Below, in pieces: positions 1-10,096 of a DNA stretch of 64,000 nt; positions within the stretch are counted from its first letter, which is position 1; each line of letters begins with the position of its first letter. The notes beneath the pieces are model-generated. The model saw nothing but the letters and a program-made list of their open reading frames with translations. It did no database searches and was not told the origin of the DNA. This DNA comes from an uncultured Methanolobus sp. (lineage in GTDB: Archaea > Halobacteriota > Methanosarcinia > Methanosarcinales > Methanosarcinaceae): the NCBI RefSeq assembly GCF_963665675.1, contig NZ_OY762425.1, positions 124,001 through 188,000 of the forward strand, in the 5' to 3' direction. Both the position numbers and the translations under genes were made by a program.

Positions 1-436
1 GCTTTACAATTATACCTTGAAGGACTAGGATTTCGTTCAATTGGACGTTTTCTAAATATCGGGAATAAAAAAAACTACTGCTGGATCTGGATTGCTGTTG
101 ATAGAGATGGGAAAAAATTCATCGACTGCTCTTTTGGTAGTAGGGGAACAGAAACAGGCGAAAAACTCTGGGATAAGTTAAAGGAAAAAGAGATTGGAGG
201 AGTGATGACTGATCACTGGAGAGCATAAGCAGAGTTCCTTCCGAAGGAGATTCATACTCAATCAAAAGCAGAAACTTATACTGTTGAAGGTTACAGCAGT
301 ATATTCAGGCATTTTCTGGCAAGGTTAAGAAGGAAGTCAAAGTGCTATACCAGAAGCATTGAAATACTAAAGTATTCGATCATTCTTTTAATGAAATACA
401 GAAATAACGAGTTATCTATATTTAACTAACAATGCC
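1..436 (+). pseudogene. IS1-family transposase remnant (copy 1)
   Basis: Left-truncated by the window edge. It is nearly identical to the right half of the element at 36474-37213 read in the same sense, but an internal deletion joins the helix-turn-helix region to the DDE region at about position 56-62. The A-run after the junction has 8 A's rather than 7, so both parts now read in one frame. A stop codon (TAA, 226-228) replaces a Tyr codon seen in the other copies, so the DDE domain is broken. The end CAATGCC at 430-436 matches the terminal inverted repeat of the complete copy. Non-functional relic. Confidence 0.85.
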
Positions 437-533
437 AAAAAAAGATAGATGATGAAGATGACGAAAAAAAAGGATAAGCTTTTATGCCGATGATCTAATT
501 AGACGGCCTCATACTGATAAAAAATGCCGGGAA

Positions 534-2489
534 TTAAATTTCATCTGTCTCTTCTGAATATATATCTTCATATTCAGGCTCAACAGGGACAGTAAAACTA
601 AAACAACTCCCTTCACCCGGATCACTCTGGACACTGATGCTGCCTCCGTGCATCTCCACGAATTTCTTGGCAATAAAAAGTCCAAGTCCCGTACCCTCAA
701 GTTCGTGGTTAAGATAGGGTTTAATTTGCCTGAAAGGCCGGAACAGTTTGTCCATATCAGCTATGGATATACCTATACCCGTATCCTGTATGTTGATATA
801 GATTGAACTGTCCTCAATACCTGCTTCAATTATGACTTTTCCATCTCCCGGAGTGAATTTTATTGCATTGCTTGCAAGATTGAAGATTATCTGCTGGAAC
901 TTCGTTCTGTCAGCAACAATCATTTCCGGCAGGGCATCAATATCACATATAAGTTCAAGATCCACTTCTTTTTTCATGGCCAGTGATGTAACCGACATCT
1001 TCACTTCATTGATGCTTTCAAAAAGATAGAATTGTTCGTAGTTGAGTTCCATCCTTCCTGCTTCTATCTTTGAGATATCAAGAATATCATTAATTATATT
1101 CAGGAGATGCTTTCCGCTTTTTGAAATATAATCAATATATTCCATTTGAGCACCATTGATTTTTCCAAACTCTTCTCCTTTTAGAATTTCTGAAAAACCG
1201 ATGATAGAATTAAGAGGTGTCCTTAGTTCATGGCTCATTGTTGCAAGGAATTCATTTTTGGCCTGGCTTGCTTCTTCTGCTGTAATCTTTGCTTTCAGCA
1301 GTTCATCCGAATATCTTTTCCTTTCGGTTATATCCCTGCAGACACAAAATACAAGTTTCTTTCCACTATATGCCATAAGATTTGAGTTGATCTCTACATT
1401 GAGGATAGTTCCATCCTTGCATTTTTGTTTCGTTTCAAACAGTCTTCCTCTGAAATCCGAACACTGAATCAGATTGATAAGTTGTTCCTGATTGAAATTG
1501 GCATCCCAGTCCCATATATACATCTCCTGGATTTCCTCAATGGTATACCCAAGCATTTCGGCAAATGCCGGATTTGTTTCAAAAACACTTCCATCACTCT
1601 CCAGTATGACCATTCCATCCCTTGACTGTTCCATAAGAAGGCGGCGCCAGTGTATCTCCCCGGCAAGTGCATTTTCATATTTCAGGCGCTCTGAAATATC
1701 TTTGACAATGGCACAATTATATTCCTTTTCTCCGTAGAGCATATAATTGACAGTTATTTCAACAGGCAGCAGCAGTCCTTCTTTTGTCAGATGCATGGAA
1801 TGTAATGAAAAACTCTTTTTTTCTTCTACCTTTTTCCAATGTTTCTTCCAGGTATCCTCTGTAAAAGCAGGGTCAATATCCGGTACTGACATCGTCAGCA
1901 GTTCTTCTTTAGAATAACCCAGCATGTTACAGGCAGCTTTATTGACAAAGAAGAGCTCTCCGTTTGTCCGTGTCCAGAAAACAGCATCGCTGAAATTCTC
2001 CAGTGAAAAATAGGCAAGTTTCATCTCCTTTTCAGCTTTTTTCTGTTCGGTCACATCCCTCACAACTATATAATGAAAGTTTTCTTTTTCAGAAAGTGAG
2101 GCACTTCTGTATATTTTTACATCGCGAACATCACCACTGGCAAGTCGGTGTTTTGAAAAAAAATAATTTTTGTCACCGGCAATATTGCACTCAAGTGAAA
2201 GGTCAGATATTGTTCCTTTCACAGAGTCCATTATGCATACATCTATATCCCGGATATCTATGGCTTTTAGTTCTTGCGGACTCCATCCGTAAAATTCAGA
2301 TGCAGTATGATTTGCGTCAATGATCCTGCAGTTTCTCTGGTCAATTAAGAGCACAACAGCTTTTTCATCATGAAAAAGATTCTGGTATATTTCCTTGTTT
2401 TTGAGAAAATAGTCAATCAAATTTTCTTCATCACAAAAGATAGATGAATTATCTCCGGCCTGCCCCCTATGATGCCCTTTTCCTCCCAT
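534..2489 (-). CDS. PAS-domain sensor histidine kinase
   Basis: Cytoplasmic sensor kinase of 651 residues with no membrane segment visible. Three PAS domains can be read at about residues 30-150, 155-270 and 275-395, the last two each ending in a PAC-type DIxER tail. A HisKA dimerisation domain follows with H-box SHELRTP (about residue 420), then a HATPase_c domain with N-box NLASNAIKFTP, G1 box DTGIGI and G2 box GTGLGL near the C-terminus. The family autophosphorylates on the H-box His and passes phosphate to a response regulator, but none is encoded nearby. The ligand of the PAS domains cannot be read from sequence. An AGGAG lies 11 nt before the ATG. It stands alone, same strand as the next kinase, 254 bp apart. 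Confidence 0.9.
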   Translation of the reverse strand: MGGKGHHRGQAGDNSSIFCDEENLIDYFLKNKEIYQNLFHDEKAVVLLIDQRNCRIIDANHTASEFYGWSPQELKAIDIRDIDVCIMDSVKGTISDLSLECNIAGDKNYFFSKHRLASGDVRDVKIYRSASLSEKENFHYIVVRDVTEQKKAEKEMKLAYFSLENFSDAVFWTRTNGELFFVNKAACNMLGYSKEELLTMSVPDIDPAFTEDTWKKHWKKVEEKKSFSLHSMHLTKEGLLLPVEITVNYMLYGEKEYNCAIVKDISERLKYENALAGEIHWRRLLMEQSRDGMVILESDGSVFETNPAFAEMLGYTIEEIQEMYIWDWDANFNQEQLINLIQCSDFRGRLFETKQKCKDGTILNVEINSNLMAYSGKKLVFCVCRDITERKRYSDELLKAKITAEEASQAKNEFLATMSHELRTPLNSIIGFSEILKGEEFGKINGAQMEYIDYISKSGKHLLNIINDILDISKIEAGRMELNYEQFYLFESINEVKMSVTSLAMKKEVDLELICDIDALPEMIVADRTKFQQIIFNLASNAIKFTPGDGKVIIEAGIEDSSIYINIQDTGIGISIADMDKLFRPFRQIKPYLNHELEGTGLGLFIAKKFVEMHGGSISVQSDPGEGSCFSFTVPVEPEYEDIYSEETDEI

Positions 2490-2743
2490 TGAATCATCTA
2501 CTCCTGTTTGAAACTCAGATATGTGCCATTAAAGATGCCCGACCTGTTGTCATAAAACGAACTGTCAACAAAAAATAATCGATATCTGTCATTTATTTTT
2601 AAACACTGGCCCCACTTCTTAATTGACAGTGGTCAGACCTGCAAATATTACTATTAAATCCCTATTATTTATAGATGAAGGATTTGATCCGGGAACTATG
2701 CATTTCGCAGAGACTGATTTAGAATAACCGATATTACTATTGT

Positions 2744-5371
2744 TTAAAGAGATTTTTTCAGCGTGATCCAGAATACACTTCCATTTCCTTCCGGATTATC
2801 CTTCACTCCATATTCTCCACCGTGGAGTTCAATAATTCGCTTTACAATGGCAAGACCAAGTCCTGTCCCTTTTATTCCTTTTTTATCGGCACGCTGGAAA
2901 CGATTAAAAAGCAATGTTTTGTCTGAATCAGGAATACCTGTTCCACGGTCTGAAACAGTGATTTTGCACATATTGTCCTGGTCATTTACAACCACATCAA
3001 TAGCACTGTTTTTCGGGCTGTATTTGATAGCATTTGAAAGCAGGTTTGCAAAAACATCTTCTATGATAGGATTTGCAACCGCAGGACAGGAATTTTTTCC
3101 GGATATATTAATAGTCTGTTGATTTGTTTCAATCTGTTCCCTGAAACTATCAACGACCATTTTGAACACAGGCATCACGTCAATTATTTCAAAGTCAATG
3201 TCCTCTTCCTTCTGGAGCTTTGCAAGCGTGGTGGCGGTTTCAAGCATCTCTATTAGCCTGTCATTGTTATCCTTCACTTTCTGAGCCAGTTTTCGTGCGT
3301 GTTCACTATTAACTGTATCCAGCAGTTCTTCTGTATAACCTTTGACAACACTTGCAGGGGTCAGCAGGTCATGGCGTATGATATCCGTAAACAAATCTTT
3401 AAGCTCATTTGACTGTTTGAGTTCATTTGCATATCTTTTAAGTCTCTCCTCCGCCTTTTTCCTTTCAGTAATGTTCCTGGCAACAGAAAGAATTGCCTGC
3501 TCACCTTTATATTCAATCAGCCTGGAATTGAGTTCCAGGGGCAGAAAGGTTCCGTCTTTAAGCACGAAACATATTTCAAAAATGACACTCTTTTCCCTGA
3601 TTATGCGTTCGGTATAACTTTCCATAAGTAGTTTCATTTCAGGTTTTACAATATCCAGCGGAGACATTTCAAGCATCTGTTCTTTTGTATAACCTGTTGA
3701 GGAGACCATGGATTTATTAACATCTATGAAGTTTCCGCGTGGAATGCAAATGTAGATAAGGTCATCAACATTGTTGAACATTGTTTTAAGGTTCTTTTCA
3801 GACTCCACCATCATTGCTTCCATTCTTCGGTTTTCGGTAATGTCCTCTCCTGAGCTGATTACCCCTATACGTTTACCGGTCTCATCTTCCACAGGAACAT
3901 CATGCCAGAAGATTAGTCTTTCTTCCCCTTTTTTTGTCATAACAAAATTCTCAAAATATTCAGGAGGATCTAACTCATTGTTAATGACCTTGATAAAATT
4001 ACTTCTTGTCAGCTCCCTGACACTATCAGGAAGGAAATTGTCAAACCAGTTTTTACCGATAATTTCACTTTTTTCATAACCAAGAATCTCAGCTCCTCTG
4101 TTATTAACAAAAATTACTTCCAGATTAGTGTTCACAATCCCTATGATGGAACCCGCTACATCAAGATAGTTGTAAAGTTTATCCCTTTCTATTTTAAGGA
4201 GTTCTTCAGTACGTTTTCTTTCACTGATATCCCTTATTATAAGAAGTTCTGCTTTATTGCTGTCATAATCAATAATTGAGCCATTGATCTCAACAGGAAT
4301 ATCCACGTTTTCTCTGGTTGCTATGCTGATATCGAATATTTTGTTATCGGCTGCTTTGCTACTGCACAGTTTGAGCCATTCTGCGGCCCCCTGCCTGTCG
4401 TTTGCAGGACTGAACTTCATATATGTCTGATTAATTATTTCGTCATGCTCAAAACCTGTGAGCTCGGATATCCTAGAATTTGCAAATTTTACAATTCCAT
4501 CCTGTATAATAAGAATCCCATCATTTCCTTTTTCCACGATAGTTGCGTATTTCTTTTCCGATTCACGGAGTTCCTGTTCTGCATTCCTTGTTTCAGATAT
4601 GTCCTTACCCACACAGAGGAATAGATTGCTGTCCCTTTTTTTTATTGGTTTGCATGTTATGCTCATGGGAATTTTTTCCCCATTCTTGCAAAGGTGCTCG
4701 AATTCAAATGTGGTCCTTCCGTTTTCAATAACTTCTTTTATCATGGGCGGAGCTGCAGAATCCACAGCACATTGGACCATAAGCTCTGATATGTTCATCC
4801 GGTGAAGTTCATCCGGCGAATAACCGGTACATTTAACGAAGTTAGTATTGAAATCAACAATTTTACCTTCGGGTTCAATCACAAAAATATAATCATCAAG
4901 TTTGTTATAACAGTCTTTCATTTCTCTTTCAAGAGTCTTCAGTTCCGTGATTTCTACTCTTTTCTCAAAAGCAAGTGTTACTATCTTTGTGAACATATCG
5001 AGTTGTCTTTTATATTCTTCAATCCTGCTCCTGTTCTCTTCCACATCAGGCTGAAGCCCCTTAAGGTTGAGCTCTATAAAACCTTCGTTCTTTCCGTCAA
5101 TGGTAATCTCATTAACAAGAGTCATGTCATGACTGGCACAACCCGAATATTGGCATTCTTTTCCAAGCAGTCCTATTTTCACAGAAATTAATTCTGATTC
5201 TTCAAAAAAAGATGTAACTCTGTCCGTAAGTAGCTTCAGGGACTTTTCTATGGATGGTTCGTTCAGCAATGTGCCAAAGACATCCGTAATGCTTAAGATG
5301 ACGTTTTCAGTATTATTTGAATCTCCATTCATCTCCCATTTTCCCCATGAGTAAATAAATGTCTGGTGCAT
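2744..5371 (-). CDS. multi-PAS sensor histidine kinase
   Basis: Soluble kinase of up to 875 residues. The first ~130 residues form an unassigned input region; four PAS/PAC units follow at about 140-260, 270-390, 395-520 and 525-640. The phosphoacceptor domain has H-box RHDLLTP, the variant common in methanogen kinases rather than SHELRTP, and HATPase_c carries NLLSNAIKYSP, DRGTGIP and GTGLGL. The fourth PAS unit ends in NITERKKAEERL, the usual linker. No receiver domain or adjacent regulator is seen. The start is uncertain: a second Met at codon 14 (position 5332) is equally possible, with a GGGAG touching it. The divergent upstream region is A+T-rich with TATA-like sequence near 5440. Confidence 0.9.
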   Translation of the reverse strand: MHQTFIYSWGKWEMNGDSNNTENVILSITDVFGTLLNEPSIEKSLKLLTDRVTSFFEESELISVKIGLLGKECQYSGCASHDMTLVNEITIDGKNEGFIELNLKGLQPDVEENRSRIEEYKRQLDMFTKIVTLAFEKRVEITELKTLEREMKDCYNKLDDYIFVIEPEGKIVDFNTNFVKCTGYSPDELHRMNISELMVQCAVDSAAPPMIKEVIENGRTTFEFEHLCKNGEKIPMSITCKPIKKRDSNLFLCVGKDISETRNAEQELRESEKKYATIVEKGNDGILIIQDGIVKFANSRISELTGFEHDEIINQTYMKFSPANDRQGAAEWLKLCSSKAADNKIFDISIATRENVDIPVEINGSIIDYDSNKAELLIIRDISERKRTEELLKIERDKLYNYLDVAGSIIGIVNTNLEVIFVNNRGAEILGYEKSEIIGKNWFDNFLPDSVRELTRSNFIKVINNELDPPEYFENFVMTKKGEERLIFWHDVPVEDETGKRIGVISSGEDITENRRMEAMMVESEKNLKTMFNNVDDLIYICIPRGNFIDVNKSMVSSTGYTKEQMLEMSPLDIVKPEMKLLMESYTERIIREKSVIFEICFVLKDGTFLPLELNSRLIEYKGEQAILSVARNITERKKAEERLKRYANELKQSNELKDLFTDIIRHDLLTPASVVKGYTEELLDTVNSEHARKLAQKVKDNNDRLIEMLETATTLAKLQKEEDIDFEIIDVMPVFKMVVDSFREQIETNQQTINISGKNSCPAVANPIIEDVFANLLSNAIKYSPKNSAIDVVVNDQDNMCKITVSDRGTGIPDSDKTLLFNRFQRADKKGIKGTGLGLAIVKRIIELHGGEYGVKDNPEGNGSVFWITLKKSL

Positions 5372-5578
5372 TCGCTAGATGCATAATGTAGCAAATCTCC
5401 ACACTAACCTACTTTTTCTATGCTCCTTTAAGTTATAAATATATCTGCAAGAAGTATTTTTATAAATATATCTAACTTTATTTGAGACTAATTATATTAT
5501 AGGAAATAAAAACGGAATTCGAAAAGCAAAATAGTGTTTTTCAGGTCAACAAAGAAAAGAGGTAAAGTTTTCTTTATT

Positions 5579-6871
5579 TTAATTGTAGAGATATTCTTCC
5601 ACAAACTCTGTGTCTGTAGAAGAAACAGAGCCTATAATTTCAAGGTAATCTATATTGTCAATTCCATCAGAACTTTCTACAAATTCCAGATTTGCCTGCT
5701 GAAGTGCCTGTATACCGATTGTTTCGTATAGTGTGTATGTCAGCGAGAATGCTTTTTTGTATCCGAAGTCCACGTGCTCTTCAGTGTCACTGTTGAGTGT
5801 ATCCGGTGTGTTCCAGTCAGAAAGCGGGAAGTCGTATTCATCATAGAGTTCTTCGTATTTCTTAAGGAAACGTTCACGTCTTGATTCTGCTTCTTCTGGA
5901 GCCATCTCGTTTAGCACTATGTATGCATACAGGTCTGCATAGCCTTCGTCCATCCACAACTGGTCAAAGTTACAGGCACGTGTCCAGTAGTGTGCCAGTT
6001 CATGTACCAGTATTCCATGGTTGGATGTGTAAAGCAACCAGATACCATTCCTGCCCTGATTGAAGCCGCCATAACCACCGGTCTCTGTCAGATTTGCCTG
6101 TGTGATAGTAATATTGTACTCAGGAGGATATGCAACACCCCAGGTTTCTTCAAGCAGCTCAAGGCTTTCTATTGTTGTCTGCATTGTGTCCTGTGCCCAC
6201 TCTTCTTCGCCTTCCCAGTATTTTACTTCGATGTCCACATCACGTTCCTGCAGGTGAGCTGTATCTTTTAGTGTGAGACGTGGTGAAGCTCTTACGGAAT
6301 TCACGTTACATGCTTTATCCCAGCTCTGTCCTTTTTCGAAAATATAGACGCTGGAATACATTTTTTCTTCTACTTTGTAATCATCTCTGCTCAGGTGTGT
6401 TTCAAAGTCAGCCGGTACTTCCAGGGTTACTTCAACATTGTCACCATATTCACTCAATGAGAATACAGCTGTGTTTTTGTTAATTTCTATTTCATAATCC
6501 ACGTGGAATGTATAGCTTTCCTCGTACCAGACTTTGTTGTTGAAATAAAAAACATAATATCCTTCCCCTGATTTGCTGAATGCCATGCTGTTCTCTTCAT
6601 CAAAAACCTCGATGTTGAGTGCTCCTTCAGGAAGGTAAGAGTTGTAATTGGAGTAGTATCCTCTCCAGTATTTTGTGTCAGGATCGTTGTTGTGGAATGT
6701 GATCTCCCTTGATACTTTTACTGTTCCATCCTCGGGAACAAGTTCGTAACTTGAGCTTATATCAGTGAAGGTATCGCCACCCGTTGCTGAACTTATGCTG
6801 ATGGTACACGTGAGCACCATAAGAAGTGTAGTTGCTGCAAGTATCTGACGTTTTCTAGAAGATCTCATCAC
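5579..6871 (-). CDS. secreted HExxH metallopeptidase, M1/gluzincin-like
   Basis: 430 residues with an N-terminal signal peptide (RKRQ then a hydrophobic stretch, cleavage likely after ISSATG), so exported. The N-terminal half is beta-rich, like the N-domain of M1 aminopeptidases. The zinc motif HELAH lies at about residue 285 and is followed 14 residues later by the Glu of DEGYADLY, which would be the third zinc ligand. That spacing is shorter than the 18 usual in M1, and the GAMEN exopeptidase motif is not present; the equivalent region reads GGFNQGRNGIW. A gluzincin fold is therefore well supported, aminopeptidase activity is not. It ends in EYLYN without a membrane anchor. Divergent from paaK, sharing the regulatory region at 6930-7021. 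Confidence 0.75.
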   Translation of the reverse strand: MMRSSRKRQILAATTLLMVLTCTISISSATGGDTFTDISSSYELVPEDGTVKVSREITFHNNDPDTKYWRGYYSNYNSYLPEGALNIEVFDEENSMAFSKSGEGYYVFYFNNKVWYEESYTFHVDYEIEINKNTAVFSLSEYGDNVEVTLEVPADFETHLSRDDYKVEEKMYSSVYIFEKGQSWDKACNVNSVRASPRLTLKDTAHLQERDVDIEVKYWEGEEEWAQDTMQTTIESLELLEETWGVAYPPEYNITITQANLTETGGYGGFNQGRNGIWLLYTSNHGILVHELAHYWTRACNFDQLWMDEGYADLYAYIVLNEMAPEEAESRRERFLKKYEELYDEYDFPLSDWNTPDTLNSDTEEHVDFGYKKAFSLTYTLYETIGIQALQQANLEFVESSDGIDNIDYLEIIGSVSSTDTEFVEEYLYN

Positions 6872-6929
6872 TATCTAAGTTCAAGACTGGATGAACACCG
6901 TTTAAACCGTTATGCCATCATAATTCAAA

Positions 6930-7021
6930 TTATGTACATGAAATAAGGAATTATGTGCATATCAAAATAAAAATTCAGTCTAAATTATAAATTTATGTGC
7001 AGGATTCTAAGTATTATGTAT
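6930..7021. promoter_or_regulatory. 21-bp-phased TTATGTRY repeats
   Basis: Four TTATGTRY octamers (R = A or G, Y = C or T) begin at 6930, 6951, 6993 and 7014, that is at multiples of 21 bp, two helical turns, with the 6972 position unoccupied. Two sit inside the palindrome-like ATGTACAT or ATGTGCAT. They lie between the divergent peptidase and paaK genes and could bind a regulator on one DNA face. No regulator gene is adjacent. Function is inference. Confidence 0.4.
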
Positions 7022-7137
7022 GTTAATGTACATGCACCTGTTATTGATTGTTGGATGGACTTTTGTTAGCATGTGCCATTATAGCAAACCATTTAAAGAT
7101 GTACTCCTATGAGAGGATATTTTGCGGAGATGTTCCC

Positions 7138-8439
7138 ATGAGATACTGGCAGCCAAAATACGAGACCATGAAAAAAGACGAACGTGCAGAACTGCAATTA
7201 AAACGCTTGAAAAAGACGGCTGCGGCAGTCTATAATAACGTTCCTTTCTATAGGGAGAAATTCAAGGGACTCGACATAACTCCTGATGATATTAAGTCAC
7301 TCGATGATATCAGTAAATTACCAACCACAAGAAAGACTGATCTCAGAGACAATTATCCATTCGGTCTTTTTGCAGTGCCAAGAGAGGAGATAGTAAGAAT
7401 TCATGCATCCTCAGGTACCAGTGGGAAACCAACAGTTGTTGGCTATACAAAGAATGATATCGAGAACTGGTCAGATCTCATGGCACGAAACCTCACAATG
7501 GCAGGTCTTGACAGTAGTGATGTTTTCCAGAATGCAGTTAACTACGGACTTTTTACAGGCGGCCTTGGATTCCATTATGGTGCTGAAAGGATGGGGGCCA
7601 TGACCGTTCCAAGTGGAACTGGGAATACAGCCAGACAGCTTGAAATGATGATAGACTTTGGTGTTACTGCAGTTCATTGTACTCCATCTTATGCACTCTA
7701 TCTCGCAGAAACAGCAAAGGAATTGGATATCGTTGACAAGCTTTCCCTGAAAGTAGGTTGTTTTGGTGCTGAACCATGGTCATCCAATACAAGAAAACAG
7801 CTTGAAAGTTCACTGAACATCAAAGCATATGACTCCTACGGTCTTTCAGAGCTCATGGGTCCAGGTGTTGCATTTGAATGTGAAGAACAGGATGGCCTTC
7901 ACATATGGAGTGATCACTTCTACGTTGAAGTTCTTGATGAGAACGGTGAGCAGGTTGCAGAAGGTGAGAAAGGAGAACTCGTACTCACATCCCTGACCAA
8001 GGAAGCACTCCCGATCATCAGATACAGGACAGGAGATATTACACGTCTTCTTGAGAGCGAATGTTCATGCGGTCGTACAACACCACGTATTTCAAGGCTT
8101 CTTGGAAGGGCTGATGACATGCTTATTGTAAGAGGTATCAATGTCTTCCCGTCACAGATTGAGGATGTTATTGTAGATATTCCTGAAGTCACTGAACATT
8201 TTCAGGTGCTTCTTGACAGGAATGCCAAGATGCTGGATGAAATAACTGTCAGGGTGGAGCTTGAGGAGAACGCTTTCACAGGTGAACTTAAAGATCTTGC
8301 AGCTGTCCGTAAGCATGTAGAAAACGAACTAAAGAGTGTGCTCAACATCAGGACAAATGTTGATCTTGTAGAAAAAGGTTCTATACCAAGAACAGCAGGA
8401 AAGTCACAGAAGGTTGTGGACAGAAGAAACGTCATCTAA
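7138..8439 (+). CDS. paaK: phenylacetate-CoA ligase family protein
   Basis: AMP-forming aryl-acid:CoA ligase of 433 residues. This family converts phenylacetate-like acids plus ATP and CoA to the acyl-CoA, AMP and PPi. The P-loop-like motif SSGTSGKPTVVGYT is at about residue 90, the adenylate region YDSYGLSELMGPG follows, then YRTGDITRL, and the PaaK C-terminal domain has GRADDMLIVRGINVFPSQIE. The start is placed at ATG 7138 because GGAG lies 9 nt upstream and the protein then begins with the family's usual WQPKYE; an upstream in-frame ATG at 7048 would add 30 atypical residues. In methanogens such ligases usually serve salvage of aryl acids for aromatic amino acids with indolepyruvate oxidoreductase; no ior genes adjoin here. 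Confidence 0.85.
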   Translation: MRYWQPKYETMKKDERAELQLKRLKKTAAAVYNNVPFYREKFKGLDITPDDIKSLDDISKLPTTRKTDLRDNYPFGLFAVPREEIVRIHASSGTSGKPTVVGYTKNDIENWSDLMARNLTMAGLDSSDVFQNAVNYGLFTGGLGFHYGAERMGAMTVPSGTGNTARQLEMMIDFGVTAVHCTPSYALYLAETAKELDIVDKLSLKVGCFGAEPWSSNTRKQLESSLNIKAYDSYGLSELMGPGVAFECEEQDGLHIWSDHFYVEVLDENGEQVAEGEKGELVLTSLTKEALPIIRYRTGDITRLLESECSCGRTTPRISRLLGRADDMLIVRGINVFPSQIEDVIVDIPEVTEHFQVLLDRNAKMLDEITVRVELEENAFTGELKDLAAVRKHVENELKSVLNIRTNVDLVEKGSIPRTAGKSQKVVDRRNVI

Positions 8440-8479
8440 TTACTTTTAAACACTTATCTCATAAATATCAGGTGAAAAT

Positions 8480-9328
8480 ATGCCACATGTCATGGAAATT
8501 CTTGGAAAGGCCAGAGTTGTTGTAGAAAATGGAGAGGTCACAGAAGTTGGAGAACCTTTGATTGGCTGGTGTCCTATTTTTGACAAAGCCCGTGGCATAA
8601 AAGAGTTCACAAAAGAAGAGATCAGGAAGAATATGGAGTTTCGCATAAAGGACTTTGGTCTTTTCACAAGCAAACGTCAGCTTGACATGGATATTTTCGT
8701 AGGTTTTGGTGCATCAGAGACAATGATGACAGGACTTACCAGTGGACTGCTGGATACGACGGTTACTGCTTGTGATGGTGCAGGAACGGTAATATCCAAT
8801 AATCCAAATCTCGTTCAGGGAATCGGTGCACGTATCTCAGGCCTTGTTGAAACAGAGCCTATAGATGAAACCATTAATGGAATCAATGGACGTGGCGGAA
8901 TTGTTCTTGATCCATTAACTGCCAGGATTGACCCTTTGGCAGGGGTTCGAAAAGCAGCCCAGCTTGGTTACAGGAAAATAGCTGTTACAGTTGTTTTCCC
9001 GGAAACTGCAAAAGAGCTTCGCGAGATCGAAAAAGAATTTGACCTTGAACTTGTGATTATAGGTGCACATGTCACAGGTATAGACAGGCAGACAGCACAG
9101 GGCCTGATTGATTCTGTAGACATTGTGACAAGTTGTGCTTCAAAGCAGATACGTGAACTTGTTAAACCACTGGTTCAGGTTGGCAGTGCAGTTCCCCTTT
9201 TCGGACTTACGCAACGAGGAAAAGAATTACTTCTTGAGAGGGCAAAGGAAGTTGATTCACCACTTTTTGTCAGTTCTGCAAAGTTGCCTTCATTACCTGA
9301 AGAGAAACAACCAAGAGAGCTGGTCTGA
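8480..9328 (+). CDS. putative methanogenesis marker protein 8 (DUF2099)
   Basis: 282 residues matching, by overall character, the DUF2099/methanogenesis marker 8 family, found essentially in methanogens and related archaea. The start PHVMEILGKARVVVENGEV, the CPIFDKARGI region and the glycine-rich middle with GINGRGGIVLDPLTARIDPLAG are typical. Biochemical function is not established. It has a good Shine-Dalgarno (GGTG at 8471) and lies 40 bp after paaK, so co-transcription is possible, though an A+T stretch CATAAATAT in the gap could also be a promoter. Soluble, no membrane segment. Confidence 0.8.
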   Translation: MPHVMEILGKARVVVENGEVTEVGEPLIGWCPIFDKARGIKEFTKEEIRKNMEFRIKDFGLFTSKRQLDMDIFVGFGASETMMTGLTSGLLDTTVTACDGAGTVISNNPNLVQGIGARISGLVETEPIDETINGINGRGGIVLDPLTARIDPLAGVRKAAQLGYRKIAVTVVFPETAKELREIEKEFDLELVIIGAHVTGIDRQTAQGLIDSVDIVTSCASKQIRELVKPLVQVGSAVPLFGLTQRGKELLLERAKEVDSPLFVSSAKLPSLPEEKQPRELV

Positions 9329-9357
9329 TTAACCAGACAAACTGGAACAATCCACAA

Positions 9358-9447
9358 ACTAAAAACAAAGTAATAATCCACCGAAGGCGGCATATTTCGA
9401 TGCTGCTATGCCGGCTTCGCCGGACTCTTTGTTATCACTCAAGTCAA
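9358..9447 (-). repeat. dispersed hairpin repeat, copy D (internally deleted, inverted)
   Basis: Read on the minus strand this contains CTTGAGTGAT, the hairpin CCGGCGAAGCCGG, then CCGCCTTCGGTGG and CTTTGTTTTTAG, in the same order as the full copies at 20404, 23005 and 37235. About 100 bp between the two hairpins are missing. The G-to-A change on the + strand keeps the second stem as a G-U pair. Confidence 0.7.
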
Positions 9448-9513
9448 TTTAATAGCAGGATCTCTACAAAGTCAATATTTATTTATTTATTTATTTCAAG
9501 TCACCCGAATATT

Positions 9514-9930
9514 TCACTTTTCAGGAATGTCAAGTTTATTTTTCTTCCTGTATGTCATTCCATTAAATATTGCAACGGTGTTACCCCTGTCATCAGTTAC
9601 ATTGACTACGTAGGTTGATATTTTAGGGTTAATGGATGTCTCTTTTGCCTCTGCATAAAGGGTGCCTTCAACTGCAGCTTTAACAAATGATATATCAGCG
9701 TTGATTGCTACGGCAACTGTTCCGTATGAATTTGATGCGGCAGCAAATGCCATATCTGCTAGCGTAAATATAGCTCCGCCGTGTACAGTGCCCAGAATGT
9801 TGTGATGCCGGTTTTCGATTTTCATCTCAGCTTTAGCATAACCTTTTGAGACTTCAGTTAATTTCATACCGGAATGTGATGCGAAACATTCCTGAGAAAA
9901 ATATCTCTGGATATCTTCCATGTTTTCCAT
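9514..9930 (-). CDS. PaaI-type hotdog thioesterase
   Basis: 138-residue single hotdog domain of the 4HBT/PaaI superfamily, expected to hydrolyse acyl- or aryl-CoA thioesters in the cytoplasm. The characteristic NILGTVHGGAIFTLADMAFA segment (about residues 46-65) contains the HGG motif and the helix bearing the catalytic Asp. The start is set at the fifth in-frame codon of the longer frame because GGAGGT lies 4 nt before this ATG. It is monocistronic and may recycle CoA from aryl-CoA made by the nearby paaK product; that link is inferred from proximity only. Confidence 0.85.
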   Translation of the reverse strand: MENMEDIQRYFSQECFASHSGMKLTEVSKGYAKAEMKIENRHHNILGTVHGGAIFTLADMAFAAASNSYGTVAVAINADISFVKAAVEGTLYAEAKETSINPKISTYVVNVTDDRGNTVAIFNGMTYRKKNKLDIPEK

Positions 9931-10096
9931 ATAAACCTCCATTTAAGCGATGTATTTTCTCAGTTAGTTCTCCTGATACTTATACTAGTTGTTAATTAGT
10001 TCTGTATTGCTCGTAACGTGATAAATAAAATGATTAATCATGATGGATAAGTGATAACTATTTATACCAGTAGGACATAGTTCTTCATGATAAAAC

